NCBI RefSeq assembly: GCF_964355755.1
Contig: NC_092670.1
Span: forward strand, 37,681,795-37,745,794
Reading direction: 5' to 3'
DNA length: 64,000 nucleotides
DNA from: Antedon mediterranea
Taxonomy: Eukaryota > Echinodermata > Crinoidea > Comatulida > Antedonidae
In this document: positions 36,801 to 47,380 of the stretch, one piece after another
How the letters are laid out: every line of letters starts with the position of its first letter
Position numbering within the stretch: position 1 is the stretch's first letter
Program-made: the position numbers and the translations under genes
Notes under the pieces: generated by a model
Databases searched by the model: none
What the model saw: the letters and a program-made list of their open reading frames with translations, nothing else
Told to the model about the DNA's origin: nothing

Positions 36801-37604
36801 CGTATTTTTTTGTAGTATCTAAAAAATCTAAAAACCGACGTAGGCCTAGGCCTAATTGGTGGATTAACATAATCCTAAAATAGTTAGGCCTATAGGCCTA
36901 AATATAAAACGCATCTTTTTTACGTAACAGATTTAATTATTGTTGTTTCTTCTTTAAATGATATAACAAGAAATAATGGTTTGTTATCATTTTTGTTTAG
37001 GCCTAACAATCAGTAAATATATTTTGTGTAACGTAATTTCTGAAATGAACGAAGTCCTAAAAGTCCTAAACTAAACTATAGGCCTAACTACTGTACATTC
37101 TGGGACAGAGGCGTTACTTCCTAATGCCGTAGTGACCCCAACATTCCAAATTTATAATTTCCCAGCCGCCAACAAACGTACTAACTAATCAAACAATTCT
37201 TCATCTATACACACCATTCGCCAACAATATTTACCATAGAGGAATGATTGTTTTAACTTTGATAAATTGACAGCCAAAACGAAATCAATATTAATTTTAC
37301 TGAACTGGTCTCACAGACTACTGTCTCTGCCGACAATTTGTCAGAGTTACCAAAGAATATTATATCAGTTAGTTAGTAATTAAATATACACGTGTTTTTT
37401 TTTTTATAGCTTATGAACTTAATACCAACTAGGAATTACACAACAGGAGAGATAAATGACAGAGTCCGGTACATCATTACGTGTGTGATAGGGAAGTCGT
37501 CTGAGTTGGACCCAAGTATTGGTGACAATTTTATACTATCTATTTCTGACAGATTTTGCTTCCGTACTACGTCCACTACCACCACCACTACCACCATTGA
37601 ATGA
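33882..37604 (+). CDS. Unrecognised small secreted protein, candidate four-exon gene
   Basis: Exon 1 (33882-33924) encodes MYTILRQLLTFALLG, a convincing signal peptide, and ends at a GTGAGT donor in phase 1. Exon 2 (34399-34559) joins in phase after CTAACAG and encodes YLICECNCEKKKCSLRV, then an acidic helix-like stretch ending FKENKS before GTAGGA. Exon 3 (34983-35173, after ATTAATTACAG) gives a Leu/Asp-rich, probably helical 63-residue stretch with LLKGVFAMLLSLDDNVNDNL, then a GTTAGT donor. Exon 4 (37410-37604, after a long T tract) follows in phase 0 and ends in a Thr-rich tail and TGA. The whole would be about 195 residues. Problem: exon 2 ends in phase 0 and exon 3 needs phase 1, so a small exon is missing, the junction differs, or the gene is broken. 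MITE sequence lies just after exon 2. I do not recognise the family; a helical cytokine-like factor is one speculative reading. Confidence 0.5.
34597..34870. mobile_element. Palindromic MITE, CTAGTGGGAACCAAGC family, two partial copies
   Basis: One copy ends TCTAGTGAGAACCAAGCTTTA at about 34713. A second begins GACACAACGCAAGGATCTAC and runs through GATCAATCACGACGCGTGAT with its inverted partner to about 34820. They directly follow candidate exon 2 of the secreted-protein gene. Confidence 0.75.
35936..36550. mobile_element. TIR element flanked by TTAA (piggyBac/Kolobok-like, non-autonomous)
   Basis: TTAA at 35932-35935 and 36551-36554 flank the ends AGCCCCATTCCCTACG and, on the other strand, AGACCCCTTCCCTGC. 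These are imperfect inverted repeats. The inside is non-coding and includes AGGCCTA-rich sequence. TTAA target duplications are typical of the piggyBac and Kolobok superfamilies. It sits between candidate exons 3 and 4 of the secreted-protein gene. Confidence 0.65.
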
Positions 37605-37967
37605 TGAAATCAAATAGGAAACCTTTTCGTTTTCTCTCTGGGTTTTTCTTTTCATTCATTTGTATCAAATACAGGGTTAGGAAGTATGCCACACAAGGTT
37701 CGTAGCACAATTAGTGTAAACTAAATTATTCGCTTGGTTCAATAATGTTAAGCAGATTATAATAATTTAGGCCGACCTTTAGAAAACAATAGTTTACCTT
37801 TTTTTGTAATTGATTATTTTTATTTATGTATATAAACAAAATATTCACATTCCATTTATAGCCTGTATGATCGTTTTTCTGAAATACAACCTTTTATATT
37901 TTGATGTGTCGGTATACGGTTAAATTTTATTCTCACTATACGACGGAATACAAGCCCTTAAGGCCCA

Positions 37968-38559
37968 TTTACACTAGGACGATAACGATCGACGATAAAT
38001 AAGCATGCATTTAAAGAAAAAAAAAGAAATTAGAAAGGTTTTAATTCTAGAACTATATGATAATCATTGATGCTTTCTTTGATCAAAATAATTTGTTTTT
38101 AAATTCCAATCAAATGACATCATGATAAATAAAAATGATAAAATCGTTGTATTGTCACGATATTATTGCTCTTATGCGTGGTTCCCACCAGCGACGCAAC
38201 GCAAGGACGTAACGCAACGCAAGTGAATTGACCAATCACAAGCGATGACTTATTCGCTTGTGATTGCTAACTGTCTATAACTTCGCTTGTCATTGGTTAA
38301 AACGCTTGCGTTGCGTTTACGTCCTTGCGTTACGTTCTAGTGGGAACCAAGCTTTACTAATCATGACGTCATTTGATTAGACGTATGAAAATATCATTTT
38401 CATCAAAGGAAGCATAGAAGGTTATTCTATAGTTCAAGAATGAAAAGTTTTTGTATTTCTTTTGTTTTATGTATGAACAATGCATATTTATCTATTTATC
38501 GTTGATAGTTATCGAAAATAACATTTTCCTATTATCGTCGATCGTTAAATGGGCTTTAA
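37968..38559. mobile_element. TIR element AAGGCCCATTTA with a nested MITE
   Basis: The left end TTAAGGCCCATTTACACTAG then ACGATCGACGATAA pairs with the right end TTATCGTCGATCGTTAAATG, then GGCTTTAA. A complete palindromic MITE of the CTAGTGGGAACCAAGC family (about 38176-38355) is inserted inside, so the inner element is younger. The core on either side of it carries further pairs, such as GAACTATATGATAATCATTG. Confidence 0.75.
38176..38355. mobile_element. Palindromic MITE, CTAGTGGGAACCAAGC family, nested copy
   Basis: It starts GCGTGGTTCCCACCAGCGAC and ends TCTAGTGGGAACCAAGCTTT. It is almost identical to the copies at 33209 and 53253, including the interior GACTTATTCGCTTGTGATTG. Confidence 0.92.
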
Positions 38560-38695
38560 GCGCAAAGCAAACGAGTTGACCAATACAAAGCGAAAGTTCG
38601 GATAATATCCATTGCTTGTGGTTGGTCAAATTATACTTGCGTTGCGCTTGCGTTGCGCGTGGCCCTGTGGGAGCGAATGTTAAGTTTGGTTCCAA
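38560..38695. mobile_element. Degraded relative of the CTAGTGGGAACCAAGC MITE
   Basis: GAGTTGACCAATACAAAGCG pairs with GCTTGTGGTTGGTCAAATTA, followed by TTGCGTTGCGCTTGCGTTGC and a decayed GTTTGGTTCC end. It directly abuts the element ending at 38559. Confidence 0.6.
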
Positions 38696-38699
38696 ATTG

Positions 38700-39477
38700 A
38701 ATAAAAACTATACAAACATGTATCTAACAGTACTTTAGTTCATTCCATGTTGTGATGTTGAAAAGACATGAACTCTAATGTAATTAACATGCTTTTGTTT
38801 ATAAATAAGGCCTTCCATGTATTCATGTAATTTGTCTATATTTGTTTCCATATTTGTATAACATACATTTTCCCATTTTGTTCATTTTGTATATTCATTT
38901 TCTACATGACGTAATTGCTGCTCCTGTTGACCAGGAGGGTAAGATAGAAAGGACTATTTACACGTTTATTACTATTACTATTTACACGTTTTAAGCTTTG
39001 TTTTATGTACTGTTTTATGTACTGTTGTATCAACAGTGTTCAGAAAAAGATATTATAGTATAACAATCTGTACTCTAATGTTCTCAGTCAGGGGTAAAAT
39101 GGCAAGAGGCTTGGAGTATATAAATTAAACGTTATCAGACAGTATATATTGTTTTGTAAACATGACCAATGCTGATGATTTTGCCATTTCCCCTAACTGT
39201 CATGATTCATTTTGAGATATAGTTTATTTTTTTTACACAGAATCAATTCAATTTGTAATAACATTTTGTAGAAATTTTATATCTGAGCTTATCGAGATAA
39301 AATATAAGTATTTGTGTGTAGATCATTTTTAAACTCTTGATGTATTATTAGGACTATATATATTACAGATTTTTAAAAATCATTATTTTATAATTATTAT
39401 ATATACATTATATTTAATAAATTAATAATAAAAAAGACTAAGAATGAATATTTCTGATTCGTTGTTTCTTTTCCTGG
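38700..39477. other. AT-rich intergenic stretch, nothing recognised
   Basis: No exons or clear repeats beyond short duplications such as GTACTGTTTTATGTACTGTT near 39008. Confidence 0.5.
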
Positions 39478-41110
39478 AAAATTACCCCATAGGACAATTG
39501 TTACCTAGGACAACTAAACCCTTTGGAAAACTACCCCCCTAGGACAACTCCACTAGGACACCTACCCTCTAGGACAACTACCCCCTAGTACAACTACTAC
39601 CTAGGACAACTACCCTCTAGGACAACTCCACTACGACAACTACCCTCTAGGACAACTATCTCCTAGTAAAACTATCCCTCTAGTACTTTTGCCTTTTTCC
39701 TAATAATAAATCACATTACACTTTGATCTAGCTAAACTGAAAACAAATTATTAATTATTATATAACACCTAAATAAATTCCTGTCATTTGATTGGACGAT
39801 TGTGGGTCACATGGCGTGCAATAGTACGCACTATTAAACGATCGTTTAATTATTATTATTTTTAATATGCGTATTCGTCAGTATGACATAAACGAATATC
39901 GATAACGCTCCAAATTATCTTAAAACATATTCCAATTTTGAAAATATAAAAAGGGTGGGCTTATTTTATTCTTGCGTGACATGAAGATGCCATATAGAAA
40001 TCTAGGAACATATAGTTTTCCTAACTGCACCAGTCAATCGAAAATTATATAAAATAATATTTTGTGATCAGTCCCTTACTATCGATAAAATTGGCCCGCT
40101 TTTTGTTCTCTCTTTTCTGTTCCAAAACAAATGTTTTACCGTAAGAGATTATGTCATGCTATTTAATTACATTATACGTTTACTGCAAGTCCGGTAATAT
40201 GGAATATTGGTTTGGCTGCAAATACTGGTACTTCATATAGAGAAACTTTTAAAATGTTCTCCCCACCCAACAGGACGTGTTTACGACCTAAAGAATAATT
40301 ATACCGATGATGTGTTTATGTTTAACTTGAACATTTCTGCTTATTTTATTTTCCAATTCGTATTCTAAAGCAAAGAACATCCTAATTTTACTTTAGATTT
40401 TTAAAAAAGCCTACAATATTAATTCATTAATTCCATTAGACGATTAGAAAATCAATTTTTTTTTCTCAAATTCGACATGGTTCACAAATATCTATATGCC
40501 TATTATGGAAACATGCCAAATGAAGAAATAATTTTCGGGTTATGTCATACATAGGCCTACATGGTTTGTCCTGAAATGTTTAAAAAAAATATCGCTACAG
40601 TTGTTACAGAACAGACTACAAATCTTAGGTACATCCGTCGATATAAGAATATGCTAATAATTTCACGTCAAATATTGTAAAATGTATGTGGTATACACCG
40701 CCCATATGTAGTCACATCCTCACACACAATTTGATTTACAATTGGCACTAAAAGAAGCAGCTTGTTAATTGGTTGCCAATCGTAGTTGTCCTGGGGATAA
40801 TATGTCTTAAGTTGTCCTAAGGGGGGTTGTACTATGGGGTAATTGTCCTAGGGGCTAGTTGTCCGGGTGGTACTTGTACAGGGGGTAGTTGTCCGGGTGA
40901 TACTTGTCCTAGGGGCAAGTTGTCCGGGTGGTACTTGTCCAGGGGGTAGTTGTCCGGGTGATACTTGTCCAGGAGGTAGTTGTCCGGGTGATACTTGTCC
41001 AGGGGGTAGTTGTCCGGGTGATACTTGTCCAGGGGGTAGTTGTCCGGGTGATACTTGTCCAGGGGGTAGTTGTCCGGGTGATACTTGTCCTAGGGGCTAG
41101 TTGTCCAGAT
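39478..41110. mobile_element. Element bounded by inverted arrays of a TAGTTGTCC motif
   Basis: The left boundary (39478-39690) is an array of CTAGGACAACTACCC-type units. The right boundary (40785-41107) is an array with a 30-bp unit AGTTGTCCGGGTGATACTTG plus TCCAGGGGGT, made of two related 15-bp halves. The arrays are reverse complements in their core (GGACAACTA and TAGTTGTCC). About 1.1 kb of AT-rich, non-coding DNA lies between. Inverted subterminal arrays like this are typical of some non-autonomous DNA transposons. No transposase is present, and I could not define the exact ends. Confidence 0.6.
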
Positions 41111-42620
41111 ACGGTATCATAGACTATAATCTAACTTTTCATCTAACTTTACATGAATATTGAATAATGTTACCATGGAGGTATGGTATTAACAATTTCA
41201 TTTGTATCATGTGGTGCAGTGCGTCTATAAACAAATATGTGCCTCCATAAACAAATATATTACTAATCTAAAGGCAATTACTGAAAAAATGACAATGCTG
41301 TGGGCATCAGTGGCTGGATCTCAAAGGAGATGCAAAATAAAATAAGCAAAAAGCTTAATCAAAACGATACTATTGCTATAATATAATACTGTGCAAATAT
41401 TGTAGTTATGTGAAGGTAGCACTGAGAATCGGGTACGCTAAAAACATTGTATTTTACCATATTTACTGTGTTAGTGCGCTGTATTTACTGCGGATGCCTA
41501 CTTTTTATAGTTTTGAATGTGACCAGCTCTATCGCCATAACATATAATTACTGTAGCCAATAAATGCATTTTATTTCGCTATTTTCGGTCATGTCCCACT
41601 ATGGCAAGCCAAGTCCGCCAAATTGTCAGCTTAAAGATATTATTCCCCAGAACATGAAAAATGAAATCAGACTTAATGAATTATTTATTAATAAATAGGC
41701 CATGTTGAAGTTTTAATAAAAAACGCACACTTAAAAAGACAAAAGAAACGGTTAAATGCAACATTGTTAAATGAGCAGTTGTCTATAAATATCGACCTAA
41801 AGGTGGCCAAGTCAAAAAATAGATTTTCTTTAAAATTTGCACAATGAAAGAGGTTTGGTTGAAACATGCACAGATAAAATTATTTTTGATATCTGTATCT
41901 TGTTGCCATAGTAACGGCCATTTTAAAAATTACAGCATTTTCTTGTAATTGTTCCTATTATTTCACTGTCAAATAAGGTAAATGTTGATTTCAATAACTC
42001 TTACACGGATGGTTGAAATTTAATTTAACTTTTAATACAAGATGATGAAAGATTTATAAACTAAGCTGAAAGCAAAAAAATTGTTTGTCGGGAATGGACC
42101 GTACCATTTATTTTCAATAGGGGTGTTTTTACTTGTGGTAAAAAATCCAATTTTCATATAGATACCCAAAAATGTACTTAGTGTAGACCTCTCATATCCC
42201 ATGTACTGTATTTTGTTGCTTGTAGCCCGTTTTTCCCTTCACTACTTCAATGCTCAAACTTGTGGCCATGTCAAGAACTTAATCACAAGATGTTGAGGTG
42301 TCTCTTGATCTTTCCCTTGCCAACAGAATAGACCACTTTCATTAGTCTAGTGTGCAAGTCTATCAAACAACTTGATAGCATTGGTCTGTGTCCCTTCTTT
42401 GAAACTAAATTAGTTAATTTGAATTTTAAGGATAATGTTTGTATGTGTTTAACACATTATTTTTAAAAAAAATCACACACCTGTTACCATGGCAACCATT
42501 TATTTTTTTTCAAAAATATTTCAGTTTTGTTATATTAACCTACAGTGTGATTAATTACCAAAGTATGAAGAAAATCCATTTTTTGGCATTTGGCCACTTT
42601 TTAATGAAATAGGTCGATAT
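41111..42620. other. Intergenic stretch, nothing recognised
   Basis: No splice-supported exon, RNA gene or clear repeat. Short chance frames only. Confidence 0.5.
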
Positions 42621-42629
42621 TTGTAGTCA

Positions 42630-44450
42630 ACCGCTCTTAAGAATGGAGAATCTGTTAAATATAGGAAACAGCAATCTATGCAATCAAGCCTGGACGATGT
42701 GACTAATTGGTGCCAAGTTAGCAATATGATCCCCAATCCCAAGAAATGCAGTATAATGAGGATTAATTTGTTGTTAAGGGAGTTACCGCCTTCTAGCTTC
42801 TCTCTTAAGCTCGAGTCCCACGATCGGGTTTTTTCTTCAGTCTTCCAAAGGGACACTGTATTGATTGATGGAAAGTGCCTGTTTCCAGTCACCTTTAGGG
42901 TCAAATCTATTATTTTAACTGCTCCCTTGTGTATAAAAGAGAGAAAATAGTGACTTATAAGTTTTAGTGCATGTCCTATTATTAACGAAACTGACACCAG
43001 TTTTTTACACCAATAGCCAATCAGATGGGCAGGAATTTGGCTTGGTAGGGATCAACATCTGAATATTGTAGCAGAGAGATATAATATAGTTTTTGATTAT
43101 AGATACCTGAAATAACTTTAGTTAGGAGTTGAATGGAATACAAAGATTATAAAGTGTTATTAAAAGTCATAATATATTATATATTTATATATAATTATAG
43201 ATAAAATTATTATATTTTTCTATGTCTTCTACTTCCAGTTCCTTTATTAAATCATGGTATGCTCCATGGGATTTTTGCCGCTGTATCCATGTTTTCACCC
43301 ACACACTGCGTTTCTTTTGCAATCGTTTTTTCTTCTGCTTGCGTTTATTTAGTTCTCTTACCATATACAAAATTATCAAAACTTTCGAAAGTAACACTAA
43401 ATCCATTTTGATTTGTATTAAGAATACAATATCACAATTGAATTCTAAATGATAAATAGAACAGCAAAGCAGAGAGCAGAGAAAGTATTTACACAATGGT
43501 TGACAAGGTCAATCCTTGAATACCTACAATATACAAAGATTGTCCCTAAATTGCAAGCTTATGACATTCTATTCAAAAAGTAGGTCATTAGTGACCAAGT
43601 GAAGAAATGACTGTGGGATTGCAACACTCTTCTCCTGACGTCCTATCAATCAATACAAGTCCCTTTGGAAGACGGAAGAAAAAACCCGATCGTGGGACTC
43701 GAGCTTTAGTTGCACTGAACTTCAGGTTGTGAAGCATATTAAGCTATTAGGAGTTTTGATCCAAGACGACTTGAGGTGGAATTCACATGTTAACGAAACG
43801 AAATAATTACAAAGGCTTCCCGTAGGTTATATACACTCTGTATTTTACGTAGGGCTAATGCCCCCGTTGACGATATGAAATGTATTTATTTGAGTTAAAT
43901 TCGCCCTATATTGTACGCCTGCCCTGTATGGCATGGTGCCATTACACAACTTCATACCCAACTTATTGAAAGGGTTTAAAAAAGGGCCTAAAAATTATTC
44001 TTGGCCTCACATTACAATTCATATAAATTAGCTTTAGGCCTAGAATTTTTTAATTTACCTTTGCTAAAAGTCAGGCGTGATAATCTAGTACTGACTTTTG
44101 GCAAGAAGCTGTCGAACTCGGACAAGTTCAGTTATTTGCTCCCCCTATCCGTAGTTCCTCGTGTGCTCCGAAGAAATGACAAGGTCAAATATCAACAATA
44201 CACACCGAGAACCGAAAGATTTAAAAATTCACCCATCCCTACAATAATTGATATGCTAAACATAGTTCATAGAGCCAAAGAGACAGAGCAATGTTGTTGT
44301 ACCTTTTATTTCATTTTATTACATCCTTTTTATTGTTATATAAGTAAATTGTACAGTAATTTTGTAAATGGAACGTTTTTTCGTTTTTAGCCCTGTGGCT
44401 ACTTGTTGTAAGTTTTATACCCGAATAAATAAATAAATTTAAAAAAAAAA
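42630..44450 (+). pseudogene. 5'-truncated LINE (CR1/L2-like reverse transcriptase end), split by a Harbinger element
   Basis: The left piece (42630-42807) reads QSSLDDVTNWCQVSNM, then NPKKCSIMRI, the usual end of the RT palm/thumb region in CR1/L2-like LINEs. The right piece (43706-44400) continues LQVVKHIKLLGVLIQDDLRW, then CPVWHGAITQLHTQLIERV and the C-terminal KVKYQQYTPRTERFKNSPIP with stops and frameshifts. The tail is an AATA-type repeat (about 44424-44440). If the intervening 42808-43705 and one TTA copy are ignored, the reading frame is continuous across the junction, so the interruption is a clean insertion. Confidence 0.85.
42808..43705 (-). mobile_element. PIF/Harbinger-type DNA transposon inserted in the LINE, TTA target duplication
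   Basis: TTA at 42805-42807 and 43706-43708 flanks the 898-bp element. The inverted ends are AGCTCGAGTCCCACGATCGG followed by a T run, extending as imperfect repeats for about 60 bp. A 3-bp TTA/TAA duplication is the PIF/Harbinger hallmark. On the minus strand (43406-43185) a frame starts MDLVLLSKVLI and contains KKRSVWVKTWIQRQKSHGAY, then DLIKELEVEDIEKYNNF. This matches the N-terminus of HARBI1-like transposases (W-V-R-P-W and a following EL..ED..F pattern). The catalytic domain is missing, so this is an internally deleted copy. Confidence 0.85.
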
Positions 44451-44566
44451 CAAAGTGCCGCAAGACTTGTTGACTTTATTTTAAGATAGGCCTAAATCAT
44501 TTTCAATTATGTTACATTAAAATGGCATATTGCCACAAACAAAAATGAAAAAAAAATGTCAGGAGG

Positions 44567-44935
44567 ACAATTCATTCATTCATTCAATCTTTTATTTCGG
44601 AATCTGCTTATAATAGTTGAGACTAAAACATTTTCGCTTGCATTTAGTCTACCCATCAGGCCATATATTGATTTTCTTAACAATTCATAAAAAGAAGGAA
44701 TTCTACATTCCGTAAACATAAGGCTGGCACTGCAATGTCGAGGCCTTTGCAACAACATTCTTAAACCATTATTATAGCATACATGGAGAGATCGCAAGGT
44801 ACCCTGATTATAGTTGCACCATAATGTAGCACAATACATATTTACACAATACGTTCTAAATAAAACACATTTCACATTGATAGAACACATACTAAATTTT
44901 CTGACCAAGGAGTTGGCTCGGACACACAAAGATAG
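44567..44935 (-). pseudogene. 5'-truncated LINE 3' end (reverse transcriptase C-terminus)
   Basis: The minus-strand frame 44929-44576 reads VRANSLVRKFSMCSINVKCV, then FRTYCVNMYCATLWC, YNNGLRMLLQRPRHCSASLM and SFYELLRKSIYGLMGRL. This is the conserved C-terminal segment of a common invertebrate LINE. The element ends near 44570 in a GAATGAATGAAT microsatellite tail. The frame is uninterrupted over its 117 codons but covers only the 3' end. Confidence 0.8.
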
Positions 44936-45509
44936 ATCTGTATTGCCGCTTTATATCGAACTCATCACATACATCCAAGGAGATAACATGACCAAGATAT
45001 GTGGTTGAGTCATTGTTGTACTGTCGCTCACCCGGATACAACAAACACAGTCATGACTCCATTATTGTGTCAGATAATCTGTGACCTTGAAACATATCCC
45101 ATCCAATATGTAGGGCTGAGCAAGGGCGTGTTCGCAAAAGGTACACATCATATTAAGCAAGCTTCTCCCAGGGTCGGTCCAGTTACTTGTTCATAACTAA
45201 TTTCATAGAAACTGAAACCTATGGATGATTGCTCAGGAATGTTTTTAAAGCCTCCGCAATGACACGCATATTGAGTCAAATCCAAAACCGTATTCGTGTG
45301 GGTAAAGGTCTACAAACTTGATGAATGTGATAGGCCTAATTCCGGGATCTGCTGCCACACAGGCTGCAGGTGTTATACCATTCGTGTGAATGATGTGTTG
45401 TCCCATGAGAACAATGATACATTCATTATATTAAATGTATGAAAGAAATCTTCGTCTAAACCATGGACAAAATAGTTTGTACATGTTTAAACATGGTACC
45501 TCTTATCCC

Positions 45510-45700
45510 AATGTACACAGACAAGCAGTAACGGTAAGCGATACAATATAGAATCTATGTTCTTTCTTATGACAATTTTACACAAAACTCGGAACGGACG
45601 ACGGGCCTGAGCGGAAACCCATTCAGGATTGATACGTATTATTTGTGGGACAAGTTCGCAGTTTTTCCGCCCGTACCGTGACAGCTCGCCTGTGTAATTT
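45510..45700. mobile_element. MITE, TTACACAGACGAGCGG family, copy 1
   Basis: The left end AATGTACACAGACAAGCAGT pairs with the right end CAGCTCGCCTGTGTAATTT. A related copy lies at 54842. The minus-strand ORF across it is a chance frame. A third related fragment (CGCGTTTTGTATAAAACGGT, ATAAGAAATAACATAGATTC) follows at 45790-45860. Confidence 0.7.
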
Positions 45701-45860
45701 AACCAATATATAATAGGCATTACAGGATTTCCTACAATCACAACATTTTATTCACCTAGTGTGGATCACCTGACTAATGTCAGCCGGGCTAATCCGCCTG
45801 TCGTCCGTCCCGCGTTTTGTATAAAACGGTCATAAGAAATAACATAGATTCTATCGTGTT

Positions 45861-46305
45861 ATTCCAAAAAATGTAGGCGTATATTGTTTGTTTGTGGATT
45901 TATGAAAATGTAGGATTTGTATTAAAGAATGTTTTGATGTCGTCCAAAGCATGAAATCAAGATTTAAAAAAAAAAATTAAATTACAGGCCATTTTGTGGT
46001 TTTAATATTTATTCACTTTTGAATAGGCCGATTAAACCAAAACCAAACATTGACTTCCAACCATTAGGGCTTCCGGTTGACTTGTTCCCATCAAATTACG
46101 AATTTTTGGTGAAAGTGAAAATTATATGTCCAGGAGGCGATATTTCTTTTTGTACATAAGTTGGGGACCCTTTATGAAACGTCACAAGCATGAATATTCA
46201 TTAATCATATCCATACAAAAACAGTAATGAAGACTTTTAGTTTTTTTTCCACGATCTTACCATTGTTCCCAACAGCTTACATGGTACCGCCAGACAAAAA
46301 GGTAA
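45861..46305. other. Intergenic stretch, nothing recognised
   Basis: No exon, RNA gene or recognised repeat. Confidence 0.5.
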
Positions 46306-46309
46306 AGGT

Positions 46310-46545
46310 GAGTCCCGTGTTCTCTGAACGTAGGGGAATGAGCTGTTAGAAGCTCATTGTACTAAGCCTCGGCATTATGTGGTAGGGTGGCCAGTTCCTT
46401 TCCACGCCGCCTTTTTTCTCCCTAGTATTTTCAACCAGGTACTCACTTTACAGCTGAGTGAACTGGGAGTTGTCGGGTATTGAACCCGGGTCTATCTGTA
46501 CGACAGTCAAGTGTCCTAACCACTCGGCTATCCAAATCCAACTCC
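46310..46545 (-). mobile_element. tRNA-derived SINE with conserved body
   Basis: On the minus strand from about 46545: GGATAGCCGAGTGGTTAGGA contains the A box (TAGCCGAGTGG), and GACCCGGGTTCAATACCCGA contains the B box (GGTTCAATACC). The tRNA-like part looks leucine/serine-type. The body continues CAGTTCACTCAGCTGTAAAG, GAGTACCTGG, GGCGGCGTGG, ACTGGCCACCCTACCACATA and AGCTCATTCCCCTACGTTC. Widespread metazoan SINEs have this kind of head and body. The 3' end near 46310 has no clear long tail. Confidence 0.85.
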
Positions 46546-46805
46546 GCCAGACAACAGGCCTCAAATCGGGTTATTGTGTGGTGAAGTAGATAGAAAGAAT
46601 TAGAATACAGAATTCATTGTCCGTTGGGTGGATGATCGACAAGAAAGACACTTTTTTATTTCTAAATCACCAAAATTTACAGTTTTCAATATTTCAAATT
46701 TAAAATTTAAAGTGTGAACAGTAGCTTGTATTGTTATGTGAAATAATTTTCCACAGAACATAATTTTTCAGTAGAAAGCAAAACGACAGATTGATAGTGT
46801 GTGGA

Positions 46806-46893
46806 TTAAACTCTGTACACACTCTATCAATATGTGACAAAATGTGATGTGCCCATGGACACGGTGATGTCGTATTGCTACCATATTATTATT
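46806..46893. mobile_element. MITE, CTACACTATCAAAC family, copy 6 (left half)
   Basis: It begins TTAAACTCTGTACACACTAT and contains ATGTGATGTGCCCATGGACA and GTCGTATTGCTACCATATT. The right half is missing. Confidence 0.65.
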
Positions 46894-47293
46894 ATGATTA
46901 TGATATACATATTATCATATGATTATGATTTACTGTATTATATCTCTAAAAAATATATATATATATTTATATATCAAATATCAGAAATTATAATGTTTTA
47001 CTCAAATATGAAAGTTTCGATTTGGAATATGAACTGTAGGCCTACTTATTTAGGGCTAATCTGATTGGTAACAATATTGTAGTTTGTATATATATTGTTA
47101 TTGCTTTCAAATCACTTAACTACAATTGATGCTGAGAATCTGAAAATGTACCTCTTTGATTAACGAATTCGTTTATGAAATTGATATATACATGTTTCCA
47201 ATTCGAATAAACCGTGAGTTATTGCAAATGATCCACCATATGAGGTCTACAACATAAGGTTGTGGTCCACAACATGAGGTCCAGTGATTGTTG

Positions 47294-47300
47294 TATAAAA
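47294..47300 (+). promoter_or_regulatory. TATA box of the ZP-domain gene
   Basis: TATAAAA lies 87 bp upstream of the ATG at 47381. A start site about 30 bp downstream (near 47325) would leave a 5' UTR of some 55 nt. This also excludes the upstream in-frame ATG at 47288, which precedes the TATA box. Confidence 0.65.
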
Positions 47301-47380
47301 GCAACGTACGTTTGTTTCTATATAGACACGATCTCGAACCGTTTTGTAAAGATTTTGATAACATTCTGTCTAAAAAAGCA

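Noticed and set aside
40867-41122. Plus-strand GDTCPGGSCP repeat frame, like a Gly/Cys-rich secreted peptide
   Set aside because: 30-bp array that forms one arm of a transposon-like structure; no signal peptide or splice sites.
45487-45741. Minus-strand 84-codon frame
   Set aside because: Lies across a MITE with clear inverted ends; no family motif.
46440-46545. Functional tRNA gene
   Set aside because: A and B boxes are good, but the acceptor stem does not close and the sequence continues into a SINE body.
47288-47380. Upstream ATG giving a longer ZP-protein N-terminus
   Set aside because: It precedes the TATA box at 47294 and would put 31 residues before the signal peptide.
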